A program made the translations under genes and the position numbers. This document shows positions 18,127-27,946 of a stretch of 64,000 nt of DNA, piece by piece. The notes beneath the pieces are model-generated. The model made no database searches. It worked only from the letters and a program-made list of their open reading frames with translations, and was not told where the DNA came from. Numbering within the stretch: position 1 is the first letter of the stretch; the number at the start of each line of letters is the position of its first letter. Location of the stretch: NCBI RefSeq assembly GCF_002902845.1, contig NZ_PPTF01000043.1, positions 1 through 64,000 on the forward strand. Direction: 5' to 3'. This DNA comes from Chromobacterium sinusclupearum. GTDB lineage: Bacteria > Pseudomonadota > Gammaproteobacteria > Burkholderiales > Chromobacteriaceae.

Positions 18127-19956
18127 TTAGCGAATGGAGGAGAGATCGGTCTGGCAATCACATACCGCAGCCGGCTTGGCTGGCTGCCGGCGCTCGACGA
18201 ACAGGCTGTTGCCCGGCATCTTCTTGGCCTGCTTCTTGGCATCAGCCGTCACCGCGCCGATCTCATGATGGCTGACATACTGGCCGGCCTGCACCTTTAC
18301 CACCCCCAGCGACAAGGTGGTCAGCGGCAGGAACATGGTTTCGCCGCTGCGGACCGCCACCTCGAAACCGCCGGCGGCGCGATGCGCCTCGGAAAAGTGC
18401 TGCGAGGCCTGCTGACCAAACTCGCGCAGCATCAGCCGCAGCCGCGCCTCCCAGTCCTCCGACTGCATCAGCACCACAAAGTCGTCGCCGCCGACATGGC
18501 CGACGAAGTCGCGTTCCGGATCGGCATGCTCCAGCAACAGATGCGCCACCAGTTCGATCAGGTTGTCGCCGGCGGCGTAACCGTATAAATCGTTAAACGG
18601 CTTGAAGTGGTCCAGGTCCGCATAGGCCACCACAAACGGCGACTGCATGCCGAGCAGGCGGTCTATCGTTTCATTGATCGGCACATTGCCGGGCAGGCCG
18701 GTCAACGGATTGGCGTATCGCGCCGCCGACAGCTGCAGCTCGGTGATCTTGCGCATCAGCGCGAAACCGGTGCCCATGCCCAGGTAGCGGCCGTTCTCCG
18801 TGATGATGAAACCATCCACCAGATAGCGTTGCTCCGCGGCCACCACCAGGCTGGACAGTTCTTGAATATTGATGTCGGCGTTCACCACCAAGGGCTGCTT
18901 GTCCATCATCATATGGCAAGGCTTCTTGCCGTACAGCTCGCGGTTGAAAGGCTTGGCGAAGCTTTCCAGCAGATGATGGCGGCGCAGCAGCCCTACCGGC
19001 ACGCCGTCCTCCACCACCGGGATGGCAAAGCAGTCCGGATGATCGGCAAAACGGCGGTAAGCCGCTTCGTTGGCCACCTTGGACTCCATCGGCGCCACTT
19101 CCATCAGCAGATCGCGCGCCAGCGGCTGGTTGCGCAGCCCCAGGCGGCGGCTGCCGGCCCACGGCAGCATATCGTTCTGCAAGGGCAGCTCCAGCACCGG
19201 ATGCGCCTGCGGCCTCGCCAGCAGATAGCCCTGGCCGTAGCGCACGCCCAACCGGCACAAGGTGCGCAGCTCGGCCGGCGACTCTATGCCTTCCGCCACC
19301 AGCAGCGCGCCGGATTGGCGGGAAATATCCACCATCGAGCGAACGAATTGCTCTTTCAACGGGTCCAGATGGATGTTCTGTACAAAATGTTTGTCCAGCT
19401 TGACGAAATCCGGCCGCAGCTCGGACCACAGCCGCAGATTGGAAAAGCCCTCGCCCAGATCGTCCAGCGCGACGCGCAGTCCGCCCTGGCGACAGCGATC
19501 CGTGACTTCGCGCAAAGCCAGATAGCCGCCATTGGGGCGGGTTTCCGTCAACTCCAGAATCACGCGCTTGCTGTCCAGGCCGATCTGGCTGAAGAATGAA
19601 AAGATGGCGGCCGGGCGCTGGCCTTGCACCAGCAGCGTCTCCGGGCTGGTATTCACGAACAGCAAGCCAGGCAGGGACAGTTCGGCAAAGCGTTCCGCGC
19701 AAGTGCGCAAGCAGGCCTGATCCAGCGCCAGCAGCATCTGGCACCGCTCGGCCGCCTCGAACAGCATCATCGGCGAATGCAACATGCTGTCCGACGGCCC
19801 GCGGATCAGCCCTTCGTAACCCAGGATGACCCCGGTTTCCAGATCCACGATAGGCTGGAATACCGGCTGCAGCTTGCGCTGCCCGATGATTTCTTCCAGT
19901 TCGTGACACCAGCCAGCCAATCCATCCCGCACGGTTGGCTCGACGCAAGTTTGCAT
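18127..19956 (-). CDS. EAL-CBS-GGDEF cyclic di-GMP signalling protein
   Basis: A 609-residue cytoplasmic protein. The EAL domain (about 25-265) keeps the key residues: E48 in EGLIRG, Asn in LFVNTSPE, Glu in ELTETR, the metal pair in ALDDLGEGFS, Lys in VKLDKHF and Glu in VAEGIES. It is therefore likely an active c-di-GMP phosphodiesterase. A CBS-pair-like region (about 285-400) follows, then a GGDEF domain with YADLDHFKPFND and GGDDF (489-493) in place of GGDEF, so cyclase activity is uncertain. The ATG at 19956 is chosen because the EAL domain follows at normal distance; upstream starts at 20016 and 20040 are possible. Confidence 0.9.
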   Translation of the reverse strand: MQTCVEPTVRDGLAGWCHELEEIIGQRKLQPVFQPIVDLETGVILGYEGLIRGPSDSMLHSPMMLFEAAERCQMLLALDQACLRTCAERFAELSLPGLLFVNTSPETLLVQGQRPAAIFSFFSQIGLDSKRVILELTETRPNGGYLALREVTDRCRQGGLRVALDDLGEGFSNLRLWSELRPDFVKLDKHFVQNIHLDPLKEQFVRSMVDISRQSGALLVAEGIESPAELRTLCRLGVRYGQGYLLARPQAHPVLELPLQNDMLPWAGSRRLGLRNQPLARDLLMEVAPMESKVANEAAYRRFADHPDCFAIPVVEDGVPVGLLRRHHLLESFAKPFNRELYGKKPCHMMMDKQPLVVNADINIQELSSLVVAAEQRYLVDGFIITENGRYLGMGTGFALMRKITELQLSAARYANPLTGLPGNVPINETIDRLLGMQSPFVVAYADLDHFKPFNDLYGYAAGDNLIELVAHLLLEHADPERDFVGHVGGDDFVVLMQSEDWEARLRLMLREFGQQASQHFSEAHRAAGGFEVAVRSGETMFLPLTTLSLGVVKVQAGQYVSHHEIGAVTADAKKQAKKMPGNSLFVERRQPAKPAAVCDCQTDLSSIR

Positions 19957-20110
19957 GATCTTTAAAGACAGTCCGATTGCGTTAAACAACGTTAATCTAA
20001 AACAATTAAATGTCATCTCGATTACATACGCCGTTTGCATTCCATCTCTGTTCAGCGCGGCCTGAGCGGTTCTAGAATGAAAACACAAACCTAAGCCACA
20101 GGAGCCCGCC

Positions 20111-20899
20111 ATGCCTCATGCCCAGATCGCCGGACACCGGGTCTATTACGAGGAGAGCGGCCATGGCGTTCAGCCGCTGCTGTTGCTGAACGGCATCACC
20201 ATGTCCACCGTAGGCTGGACGCTGATGGTGCCGGCGCTGGAGCAGCATTTCCGCCTGCTGCGTCTGGACTTTCTCGGCCAAGGACAAACTGATCATCCGC
20301 CCGCCGAGCAATATCAGCTGACGGAACAAGCCGATCTGGCCGCCGGGCTGCTGGAGTGGCTGGGCATCGAGCAAGCCTACGTGGTAGGGTTGTCCTACGG
20401 CGGCATGGTGGCGCAGCACCTGACCCACCGTCATCCAGACCGCGTGTCGCGGCTGCTGCTGGCCGGCACGCTGGCCTGGGCCGACAGCGTCAATAGCCAT
20501 ATCGGCGACAGCTGGATCGCCGCCCATCACCAGGGCGGCCTGGACTTGCGCTACCAGATCAGCGTCCCTTGGTTGTTTTCCAGCCGCTTCCTCTCCGGCA
20601 ACGCCGGCATGCTGGAAAACCTGAAAGTGCTGGCCGGCATGGTGGACTGGGACGCGGTGATCCGCCTGATCGAGGGCGTCAAGCAGCACGATTCCCGCAC
20701 CTGGCTATCACAATTGCAACTACCGGTGCATATACTGGTCGGAGACGAAGACCGGCTGACGCCGCTATATCAGGCCCGGCTGTTGCACGAACTGATTCCG
20801 AACGCCGAGCTGGAAATCCTCCCCGGCGTCGGCCATGTGCTGCACATCGAAGCCGCGGAAGCCTTTGTCCGCAGCATCATCCGTTTCGGCGCCCGCTGA
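20111..20899 (+). CDS. Alpha/beta-fold hydrolase
   Basis: A 262-residue hydrolase. The nucleophile elbow is GLSYGGMV (Ser near residue 95), the oxyanion region LLLNGITMS, the acid in VGDEDRLTP and the catalytic His in GVGHVLHIE. It resembles 3-oxoadipate enol-lactonase or BioH-type esterases, but the substrate cannot be assigned. CAGGAG precedes the ATG. A crotonase-family gene begins 30 bp downstream with its own good ribosome site, so the two probably form an operon acting on related acyl compounds. Confidence 0.88.
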   Translation: MPHAQIAGHRVYYEESGHGVQPLLLLNGITMSTVGWTLMVPALEQHFRLLRLDFLGQGQTDHPPAEQYQLTEQADLAAGLLEWLGIEQAYVVGLSYGGMVAQHLTHRHPDRVSRLLLAGTLAWADSVNSHIGDSWIAAHHQGGLDLRYQISVPWLFSSRFLSGNAGMLENLKVLAGMVDWDAVIRLIEGVKQHDSRTWLSQLQLPVHILVGDEDRLTPLYQARLLHELIPNAELEILPGVGHVLHIEAAEAFVRSIIRFGAR

Positions 20900-20929
20900 G
20901 GCGGCCACAACACCAAGGGGGAAGACTCG

Positions 20930-21718
20930 ATGAGCGCTGAAGCCGTACTGTTGAATGTTGACAAACAGGGCGTCGCCACCGTGACGCTGAACCGCGCCGA
21001 TCTGCACAACGCGCTGGATGATGAAGCCATCAGCCTGCTGGCCGCCACGCTGGAGACGCTGGCCGAGGACAATTCGGTGCGAGCGGTGGTGCTCACCGGC
21101 AGCGGCATCAGCTTCTCCGCCGGCCATGACCCCGACTGGCTGCGCCGCTTGTCGCAGTTCAGCGCCAGCGACCTCAACCGCTACGCGCAGCAGCACGCAC
21201 GGCTGCTGCACACGCTGGACACCCTGCCCCAGCCGACAGTGGCCCGCGTGCAAGGCTCGGCTTTTGGCCTGGGCGTGGCGCTGGTCGCCTGTTGCGACAT
21301 CGCCATCGGCGCATCGGAGGCCTTGTTCAGCCTGTCCGATGTCCGTTTCGGCCAGATTCCGGCATTGGCGATACCTTACCTGGTGCGCGCCATCGGCGAG
21401 CGCCCCACCCGCCGCTATTGCATCAGCGCCGAACGCTTCAATGCCGGCAAGGCCAAACGGCTGGGATTGATTCATCAGGTATTGGAGAACGATGAACTGG
21501 ACGCCGCCGTCCAGCACATGCTGGCGCAGCTGCTGCTGAACGGCCCGGCGGCGATGCGCGCCGCCAAGCATCTGGTGGGAGAAGTCGGGCATCAGGACAT
21601 CACGCCGCAGGTGATACAGCGCTGCATCGAACACAGCCTCGCGGTGCGCATGAGCGACGAGGGCCGCGAAGGCATCCAGGCGCTGATCGAAATGCGCAAG
21701 CCGTCCTGGCTGGAGTGA
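20930..21718 (+). CDS. Enoyl-CoA hydratase/isomerase family protein
   Basis: A 262-residue crotonase-fold protein. The oxyanion-hole segments are present (ISFSAGHDPDWL and GSAFGLGVALVACCD). Compared with classical enoyl-CoA hydratase, the first catalytic Glu of GGGCEL is Ala (GLGVAL) and the Glu of PE(I/V) is Asp (SLSDVRFG). The region SDVRFGQIPALAIPYLVRAIG resembles methylglutaconyl-CoA hydratase-like members, so that subgroup is the nearest guess. AAGGGGG precedes the ATG. It follows the hydrolase gene by 30 bp. The reaction is uncertain. Confidence 0.85.
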   Translation: MSAEAVLLNVDKQGVATVTLNRADLHNALDDEAISLLAATLETLAEDNSVRAVVLTGSGISFSAGHDPDWLRRLSQFSASDLNRYAQQHARLLHTLDTLPQPTVARVQGSAFGLGVALVACCDIAIGASEALFSLSDVRFGQIPALAIPYLVRAIGERPTRRYCISAERFNAGKAKRLGLIHQVLENDELDAAVQHMLAQLLLNGPAAMRAAKHLVGEVGHQDITPQVIQRCIEHSLAVRMSDEGREGIQALIEMRKPSWLE

Positions 21719-21785
21719 CGCCCGGCTGGCTCATCGGGGCGCGTCGATGCGACAATAGCCCGCATCGACGATTGCCTGGTTCCCC

Positions 21786-23204
21786 ATGTCCAACCACACC
21801 TTCTTCTGGCACGACTACGAAACCTTCGGCGCCGTGCCGCGCCGCGACCGCCCGTCGCAATTCGCCGGCATCCGCACCGATGCCGAACTGAACGAAATCG
21901 GCGAACCGGTGATGCTGTACTGCCGCCCGGCGCCCGACTACCTGCCCACGCTGCAGGCCACCCTGCTGACCGGCATCACGCCGCAGCTATGCCGCGAGCG
22001 CGGCGTGGCCGAGCATGAGTTCGCCGGCGTGATAGAACGCGAACTGGCCACGCCGGCCACCATAGGCGTCGGCTACAACTCGCTGCGCTTCGACGACGAG
22101 GTCACCCGCTTTCTGTTCTGGCGCAACCTGATCGACCCTTACGCGCGCGAATGGCAGAACCACTGCGGGCGCTGGGATCTGCTGGACCTGGTGCGCGCCA
22201 CCTACGCGCTGCGGCCGGACGGCATCGTCTGGCCTCAGCACGAAGACGGCCGCGTCAGCTTCAAGCTGGAACACCTGTCCGCCGCCAACGGCCTGGCGCA
22301 TGAATCGGCTCACGACGCGCTGTCCGACGTGCGCGCCACCATCGCCCTGGCCAGATTGATCCGCCAGCGCCAACCCAAGCTGTTCGATTACTACCTGACG
22401 CTGCGCAAAAAGGATGCAGTCAAGGTGCAGCTGTCCTTGCACGACCCCAAGCCGGTGCTGCACGTTTCCGGCATGTATGGCGTCGAGCGCGGCAATCTGG
22501 CCCTGGTGTGGCCGCTGGCCGCTCACCCGACCAACGCCAACGAGGTCATCGTCTGGGACCTGGCGCATGATCCGGCCGAGCTGCGCGGCCTGTCCGCCGA
22601 CGACATCCGTCTGCGCCTGTTCAGCCGCGCCGACGAACTGCCGGCAGGCACGCAACGGCTGCCGATCAAGACCATTCACATCAACAAATCGCCGTTCGTG
22701 GTCGCCAATCTCAAGGTATTGAGCGAGGAAGCCGCGGCGCGCTGGGGCATGGACCTGGCCGCCATGCGCCGCCACGCCGAGGCAGCGAAAACCTTGCCGG
22801 ACCTGTCCGCGCTGTGGCGCCGCGTCTATCAACGCGAAGCAGGCGACCCGCTGGACGTCGACGAAAACCTGTACGGCGGCTTCGTTTCCAACAACGACCG
22901 CAAGGTGCTGCAGAAAATGCGCCGGCTGTCCGCCCCGCAGCTGGCCGGCGAGATGGCGCTGTTTGAAGATCCGCAGTTGGCGGAACTGCTGTTCCGCTAC
23001 CGCGCTCGCAACTTTCCCGACTCCTTGTCCGACAGCGACCAGCGTCGCTGGAAGCAATGGTGCCGGGAACGGCTGGCCGCCGCCCTGCCAGGCTTCCAAA
23101 GGGAAATGGCGGAGCTAGAGGCAAGCGAGCTCCCGCCCGAGCATAGGCAGCTGTTGCGACAAGTGGCGGATTATGCCGCGAATCTGCAAGTCGAGCTGGA
23201 CTAA
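21786..23204 (+). CDS. sbcB: Exodeoxyribonuclease I
   Basis: A 472-residue 3'-5' single-strand DNA exonuclease used in recombination and mismatch repair; E. coli ExoI is 475. The DnaQ-like domain starts at once with WHDYETFGAVPRRDRPSQFA (Asp and Glu metal ligands), then GYNSLRFDDEVTRFLFWRNL and SAHDALSDVRATI, containing the active His and Asp. The SH3-like and C-terminal helical domains follow. Translation starts at the ATG at 21786. It is followed by an inverted repeat without a U-tract. Confidence 0.97.
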   Translation: MSNHTFFWHDYETFGAVPRRDRPSQFAGIRTDAELNEIGEPVMLYCRPAPDYLPTLQATLLTGITPQLCRERGVAEHEFAGVIERELATPATIGVGYNSLRFDDEVTRFLFWRNLIDPYAREWQNHCGRWDLLDLVRATYALRPDGIVWPQHEDGRVSFKLEHLSAANGLAHESAHDALSDVRATIALARLIRQRQPKLFDYYLTLRKKDAVKVQLSLHDPKPVLHVSGMYGVERGNLALVWPLAAHPTNANEVIVWDLAHDPAELRGLSADDIRLRLFSRADELPAGTQRLPIKTIHINKSPFVVANLKVLSEEAAARWGMDLAAMRRHAEAAKTLPDLSALWRRVYQREAGDPLDVDENLYGGFVSNNDRKVLQKMRRLSAPQLAGEMALFEDPQLAELLFRYRARNFPDSLSDSDQRRWKQWCRERLAAALPGFQREMAELEASELPPEHRQLLRQVADYAANLQVELD

Positions 23205-23223
23205 CGCCCAGTAAGCGACGATT

Positions 23224-23247
23224 GGCAGAGCGCCGGCGCGCTCTGCC
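23224..23247 (+). other. Inverted repeat after sbcB
   Basis: GGCAGAGCG and CGCTCTGCC pair perfectly around 6 nt. No U-run follows, so it is a possible Rho-assisted or weak terminator of sbcB. Confidence 0.45.
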
Positions 23248-23455
23248 AGCATGGTAGCGGTCAACGCCCTCTTGCCCGCCCTCAGCCCTTGCCCGGCAAG
23301 CCGCCGCGCGGTATTGGGGCGAGTCCGCCCCCTCCGCAAGCCGGTCCCTCGGCCCGTTTTTCTGCCCTCCTACGCGTTTCCCCTTATGAATTTTCATTAT
23401 CTAGTGCGCTAGAACCATTTATATGGGAATCAAAAATGCGAACCAGGAGGCTTGC

Positions 23456-25084
23456 ATGCTGCACCAACTCACCGTTCGACAAAAACTGCTCGGCGGTTTC
23501 TCGCTGCTGATCCTGCTGCTCTGCGTCGTCGTCGTCGTGGCCTACAACAAACTGCAGACCATTCAGAACAACGTCACAGAGATCAAGGAGGACCGCTACC
23601 CCAAGATCATTCTGTCCCAACGCATCGCCCTGAATCTGCTCTACATCAGCCGCGAAGTGCGGGATGGCGTGCTGGCGCGCGACAGCGGCACGGCGGAAAA
23701 GAAAATTCAGGAAGTGAATGCGAGACGCGACAGCAACCGCGCCGACCTGGAAAAAATGGAGCCCATGCTGTCCACTCCGGAAGGCAGGGCTTTGTTCGCG
23801 AAAATCCGGCAAGCACAAGATGAGCAACGACCACTATTCGAGCCCTTGTATGCGCTGATTCGCAGTCACCAGACCGATGCCGCCCGCGATTTTCTGGAAA
23901 CCAAGTTCGCGCCGGCCAACAACAACTTCATCAACTCGCTGCTGTCGCTGCGCGACCGTCAGCAAGGCCGGCTGGATAAATCGATGGTGATCGCGCTGGA
24001 GTCCAGCCGGGATGCGGTGATCATCCTGCTCGCCACGGCTCTGGCGTCGCTGCTGCTCGCGGTCGTGGTCGCATTGTGGATCTCGCACTTGATCACCTCT
24101 CCGCTGCGCAAGTCGGCCGATCTGGTGCATCAGATCAAGCAGGGCAATCTGGCCGGGGACAGCGAACCTATCCCCCCAGCCCGCGACGAAGCGATGCAGA
24201 TCGCCCGCGACATCCAGGAAATGCGCGACGGCCTGCGCCAGATGGTACAAAGTATCCAGGAAAACGCCTACCAGGTATCGGATTCGGCGCGAGCGTTGTC
24301 CGGCATGGCGCAACAGGTGGCCACCGGCGCTCAGACCCAGGCCGAAGCCACCTCGTCGGCCGCCGCGTCCATCGAACAACTGACCGTCAGCATCAATCAG
24401 GTGGCGGACAACTCCAGCGAGGCCTCGCAGCAGGCGCAGGCCGCAGGGCAGCTGGCCAATCGCGGCGGCACCGAGGTGCTGGAATCCGTCGGCAAGATCC
24501 GCTTCGTCACCACCTCGGTGGATGACACGGCGAAGCAGATGAACAGCCTGACGCGTGAGGTTCAGCAGATAGGCAATATCGTCACCGTGATCCGCGATGT
24601 AGCCGACCAGACCAATTTGCTGGCACTGAACGCCGCCATCGAAGCCGCCCGCGCCGGAGAAACCGGCCGCGGCTTCGCCGTGGTGGCCGACGAAGTGCGC
24701 AAGCTGGCCGAGCGCACCACCACCTCGGCCCAGGAAATCACCGCCATGATAGGCTCCATCCAGCAAGGCGTGGGCCAGGTGGTGCACAGCATGGGTCAAA
24801 GCCTGGATTGCGTGGAGGGCGTGTCCGGCACTGCGGAGCAGGCATCGCTATCGATGAAGGAAATCGAAACCAGCGCCGACACCATCATTCGCACCATCCA
24901 CAGCATCACCGGCGCGCTGACCGAACAGCGCAGCACCAGCTTGAGCCTGGCGCAGGATATGGAAAAAGTGTCTCGCATGGCCGAGGAGAACAACGCCACC
25001 GTGCAGGAGCTGGCCACCACCTCCAGCCAGTTGAATGCGCTGTCCGCCAATCTGCAAAGCGTTGCTACGCGCTTCCGGCTATAG
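23456..25084 (+). CDS. Methyl-accepting chemotaxis protein
   Basis: A 542-residue chemoreceptor. TM1 spans about residues 11-31; a periplasmic four-helix-bundle-type sensor (about 32-188) follows, then TM2 (about 190-212), HAMP (to about 265) and the cytoplasmic signalling domain with the conserved tip [20 protein letters not shown] and EVRKLAERT. The start at 23456 has AGGAGG at ideal spacing. No C-terminal CheR-tethering pentapeptide is seen (ends RFRL). The ligand is unknown. It stands alone, between sbcB and uppP, with its own terminator; no FliA-type promoter was apparent. Confidence 0.96.
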   Translation: MLHQLTVRQKLLGGFSLLILLLCVVVVVAYNKLQTIQNNVTEIKEDRYPKIILSQRIALNLLYISREVRDGVLARDSGTAEKKIQEVNARRDSNRADLEKMEPMLSTPEGRALFAKIRQAQDEQRPLFEPLYALIRSHQTDAARDFLETKFAPANNNFINSLLSLRDRQQGRLDKSMVIALESSRDAVIILLATALASLLLAVVVALWISHLITSPLRKSADLVHQIKQGNLAGDSEPIPPARDEAMQIARDIQEMRDGLRQMVQSIQENAYQVSDSARALSGMAQQVATGAQTQAEATSSAAASIEQLTVSINQVADNSSEASQQAQAAGQLANRGGTEVLESVGKIRFVTTSVDDTAKQMNSLTREVQQIGNIVTVIRDVADQTNLLALNAAIEAARAGETGRGFAVVADEVRKLAERTTTSAQEITAMIGSIQQGVGQVVHSMGQSLDCVEGVSGTAEQASLSMKEIETSADTIIRTIHSITGALTEQRSTSLSLAQDMEKVSRMAEENNATVQELATTSSQLNALSANLQSVATRFRL

Positions 25085-25109
25085 CTTAACCGCGCGCTAC
25101 CGACATCAG

Positions 25110-25136
25110 GCTGCGCCTATCGGCGCAGCTTTTTTT
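25110..25136 (+). terminator. Intrinsic terminator after the chemoreceptor gene
   Basis: GCTGCGCC and GGCGCAGC pair around TATC, followed by seven T. Confidence 0.92.
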
Positions 25137-25249
25137 GCCGGCAATCTTCAGATCGCATAGCAAAGCCAGCCGCAACAAGCTGCCAACACGGCATGCGTTT
25201 CTCATTTATAATCGCGCCACCCCAACTACAACTATCGCACCGACACGCC

Positions 25250-26077
25250 ATGGACCCGATCCTGTTGTTCCACTCCCTGATCATGGGCTTGGTGGAAGGC
25301 ATCACCGAATTCCTGCCCATTTCCTCCACCGGCCACCTGATCCTGACCGGCGACCTGCTGAACTTTCTCGACATGGAAAAGCGCGACGTCTACGAGATCT
25401 TCATTCAGCTGGGCGCCATGCTGGCGGTGGTGTGGGAATACCGCGCCAAGATAGGCCGCACCGTCAGCGGCGCCATCCGCCCCGGCAGCGAGCGCAATCT
25501 GCTGCTGGGCATTGTCATCGCCTTCATCCCGGCAGCCATTGCCGGCCTGCTGTTCTCCAAGCAGATCAAGGCGGTGCTGTTCAACCCGGTCTGCGTGGCT
25601 GTCGCCTTCATCGTAGGCGGCTTGATCATCCTGTGGGCGGAAAAGCGGCAGCACAAGGTGGCGGTGGAGACGGTGGACGATCTGAGCCTGAAGGACGCCT
25701 TGAAAGTGGGGCTGTGCCAATGCCTGGCGCTGATTCCCGGCACCAGCCGCTCCGGCGCCACCATCATCGGCGGCCTGTTTCTGGGCCTGTCGCGCAAGGC
25801 GGCGACGGAGTTCTCGTTCTTCCTCGGCATTCCCACGCTAGGCGCGGCTTCGCTGTACAGCCTGATCAAGCACCGCGAGGCGCTGAGCGCGGACGACATC
25901 GGCGTGTTCGCCGTCGGCTTTATCGCGTCCTTCGTCTTCGCCTTCCTGGCCATCCGCGCGCTGCTGCGCTTCATCTCCACCCACAGCTTCGCCGTGTTCG
26001 CCTGGTATCGAATCGCTTTTGGCCTGATCGTGCTGGCCAGCTGGCAGACTGGCTTGGTGAACTGGAGCGCCGGTTAA
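25250..26077 (+). CDS. uppP: Undecaprenyl-diphosphatase
   Basis: A 275-residue polytopic membrane protein that dephosphorylates undecaprenyl diphosphate, regenerating the lipid carrier for peptidoglycan; extra copies give bacitracin resistance. Signature motifs are EGITEFLPISSTGHLIL (about 17-33) and PGTSRSGATIIGG (about 161-173), with the catalytic Glu, Ser and Arg residues. The ATG at 25250 gives the family N-terminus MDPILLFHSLIMGLVEG; an in-frame ATG 19 codons earlier is less likely. The ribosome site is weak. Confidence 0.96.
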   Translation: MDPILLFHSLIMGLVEGITEFLPISSTGHLILTGDLLNFLDMEKRDVYEIFIQLGAMLAVVWEYRAKIGRTVSGAIRPGSERNLLLGIVIAFIPAAIAGLLFSKQIKAVLFNPVCVAVAFIVGGLIILWAEKRQHKVAVETVDDLSLKDALKVGLCQCLALIPGTSRSGATIIGGLFLGLSRKAATEFSFFLGIPTLGAASLYSLIKHREALSADDIGVFAVGFIASFVFAFLAIRALLRFISTHSFAVFAWYRIAFGLIVLASWQTGLVNWSAG

Positions 26078-26116
26078 AAACGCGCGCCGCGGGCAAAGCC
26101 TGCGGGCCTGCCCGCC

Positions 26117-26584
26117 CTACTTCGCATCCCGCCCGACTTTGCTGACGCGTTCGAAGAATTCGTAGATGCCAGTCTCGCTCATGCGCCGCGCGTCGGCCAG
26201 TTCGCCGGCGCGGGTGGCGTAGATCACCTCGTTGTCCGGCGACAGCACCACCGCCGCCGGAATGCCCTTGGCGATAGGGTGGCCGTAAGCGGCGTCGATG
26301 TCGAGGTTATGGTCGAAATTGCCGACATCCACCTTCACCACCTTGAATTCCCTCGCCAGCAGATCGGCGCTCTTGCCCGTCTTCAGCGCCGCATCCAGCG
26401 CGCGGCAGTCCTCGCACCAGTTGGCGCCCAGGATCAACAGCACCGGCTGATGGCTTTGCCGCGCTGCGGCCAGCGTCTGCCGCAGTTCGGCCTGTGCGTC
26501 GGCTTTTTCGTCATACGGCAAATCGCCGGCAAGCGTAGCGGCGCTGGCCAGCAGCAGCGACAGCAGGATGAGAAACTTGCGCAT
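26117..26584 (-). CDS. Secreted thioredoxin-fold protein
   Basis: A 155-residue protein with a Sec signal peptide (about 1-19, cleavage after TLA) and a thioredoxin-like domain carrying W-C-E-D-C near residues 56-60. It would act on thiols or disulfides in the periplasm. The CEDC active site differs from DsbA (CPHC) and TrxA (CGPC), so reductase or isomerase direction is open. CAGGAGAG precedes the ATG. It starts 15 bp after an OsmC-family gene and is probably co-transcribed with it. Confidence 0.88.
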   Translation of the reverse strand: MRKFLILLSLLLASAATLAGDLPYDEKADAQAELRQTLAAARQSHQPVLLILGANWCEDCRALDAALKTGKSADLLAREFKVVKVDVGNFDHNLDIDAAYGHPIAKGIPAAVVLSPDNEVIYATRAGELADARRMSETGIYEFFERVSKVGRDAK

Positions 26585-26599
26585 GGGAGCTCTCCTGAA

Positions 26600-27067
26600 T
26601 CAATCCAGCCGCGGCTGGCACAATACTTCGGTCTTTACCGAGAGGGCGATGAAACATTCGGCATGGGCGGCGTGGTGCAGCCGCTCATGCTGCTCCGGCG
26701 TCGGCAGCGTGTCGCCGGAAAAAGCGACCTTGGGCTGCAGGGTGACGCGCGCGACCCAGGCTTTGCCGTCCTCATTCTTGCCCATCTCGCCGACGGCGAC
26801 GTCATGGTATTCGTCCACCCGGAAACCGGCGCGGGCGGCCAGGTCCAGAAACCACAGCATATGGCAGCTGGACAAGGCGGCGATGAAAGCCTCTTCCGGA
26901 TCCACTGCGGCGGGATCGGAGTACGGCACGGGAACCACATGCGGCGAGGACGACCCGCTTACCTCCGCGCCGCCATCGAATTTCAAAACATGCTTGCGGC
27001 TATAGCGGCGGTCCAGAAAATCCTGCCCGGCGCGCTGCCATAACACCTCCGCCTGATGCTGCGCCAT
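26600..27067 (-). CDS. OsmC-family peroxiredoxin-like protein
   Basis: A 155-residue cytoplasmic protein of the OsmC/Ohr superfamily. It carries the two cysteines expected in thiol peroxidases of this fold: one in EEAFIAALSSCHMLW and one in HAECFIALS. The ending and spacing fit the OsmC-like subgroup rather than classic Ohr. It would reduce organic hydroperoxides. AGGGGCAGG lies before the ATG. It is upstream of, and probably in an operon with, the secreted thioredoxin-fold gene. Confidence 0.88.
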   Translation of the reverse strand: MAQHQAEVLWQRAGQDFLDRRYSRKHVLKFDGGAEVSGSSSPHVVPVPYSDPAAVDPEEAFIAALSSCHMLWFLDLAARAGFRVDEYHDVAVGEMGKNEDGKAWVARVTLQPKVAFSGDTLPTPEQHERLHHAAHAECFIALSVKTEVLCQPRLD

Positions 27068-27136
27068 TCGTCCTGCCCCTGGTCAATTTCACGGCAAAAA
27101 TAATAGCACAGCAATGACAAAAACATAGACAGACGC

Positions 27137-27946
27137 TCAGCGATAATATGTGGGCCGCAGCGCGCTCTCGCCCCACACCTCGTCCTGTTCCGCGCGCCAA
27201 TGCCGCAGCGCATCCAGATCCAGCTCCGCCATCAGCAGCGTCGGGCCGTCGTCCGCACACGCCAGCAAACGGCCGCGCGCGTCGATCAGACAGCTGGCGC
27301 CGTCATACTGCGGCGCAGGATAGTTGCACAAGGCGATGGCGCAGCGGTTCTCCAGCGCCCGGCCGCGCAACTGCTGCAGACGGACATCGCCCAGCTCGGC
27401 ATCGTGGCGCATCGGGCAGGCATTCGGCACCAGCACCAGCTCCGCGCCCTGCCGCATCAAGGCGCGGCCGGCCTCCGGGAATTCGCGGTCGTAACAAATC
27501 ATCGCGCCGACGCGCAAGGTTTCGCCGCCCAAGGCCAGATCAGCGCAGGCGAAACCATCGCCGCCTTGCAGCGCCGTTTCCGTGCCATCGGTGAAATCGC
27601 AGATGTGGACCTTGTCGTACTGCAAGGCCAGAGCGCCGTCCGCGCCATACAGGCGCAGCCGGTTGCGCAAGGCGCCATGATGGCGCGCCAGATAAGTCAG
27701 ACCTATAGCCAAACCATGCTCGGCCGCCAGACTGGCCACTGCGGCCAACGCCGGTTCGCCGTCCTCCCAGGCATGGGCATGATCCATCCGCTCCGGCGCG
27801 TAGCCGGTGGACCACATCTCCGGCAACAGCAGCAGGCTCGCACCGCCCGCCGCGGCTTCTGCGCACCACTGCCGCAACAGCGGCAGGCGGCGAGAGGCGT
27901 CATCCGGGGCGCAATACTGCGCCAGGGCTAGGCAAATCGTGCTCAT
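27137..27946 (-). CDS. Carbon-nitrogen hydrolase (nitrilase superfamily)
   Basis: A 269-residue amidase-fold enzyme with the complete Glu-Lys-Cys triad: Glu in LLLLPEMW, Lys in YDKVHICDF and Cys in MICYDREFPE. The family hydrolyses non-peptide C-N bonds, and the substrate here is unknown; omega-amidase- or carbamoylputrescine-type activities are possible. Its start overlaps the scpA stop by 4 bp (ATGA), so translation is coupled to scpA despite no known functional link. Confidence 0.9.
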   Translation of the reverse strand: MSTICLALAQYCAPDDASRRLPLLRQWCAEAAAGGASLLLLPEMWSTGYAPERMDHAHAWEDGEPALAAVASLAAEHGLAIGLTYLARHHGALRNRLRLYGADGALALQYDKVHICDFTDGTETALQGGDGFACADLALGGETLRVGAMICYDREFPEAGRALMRQGAELVLVPNACPMRHDAELGDVRLQQLRGRALENRCAIALCNYPAPQYDGASCLIDARGRLLACADDGPTLLMAELDLDALRHWRAEQDEVWGESALRPTYYR

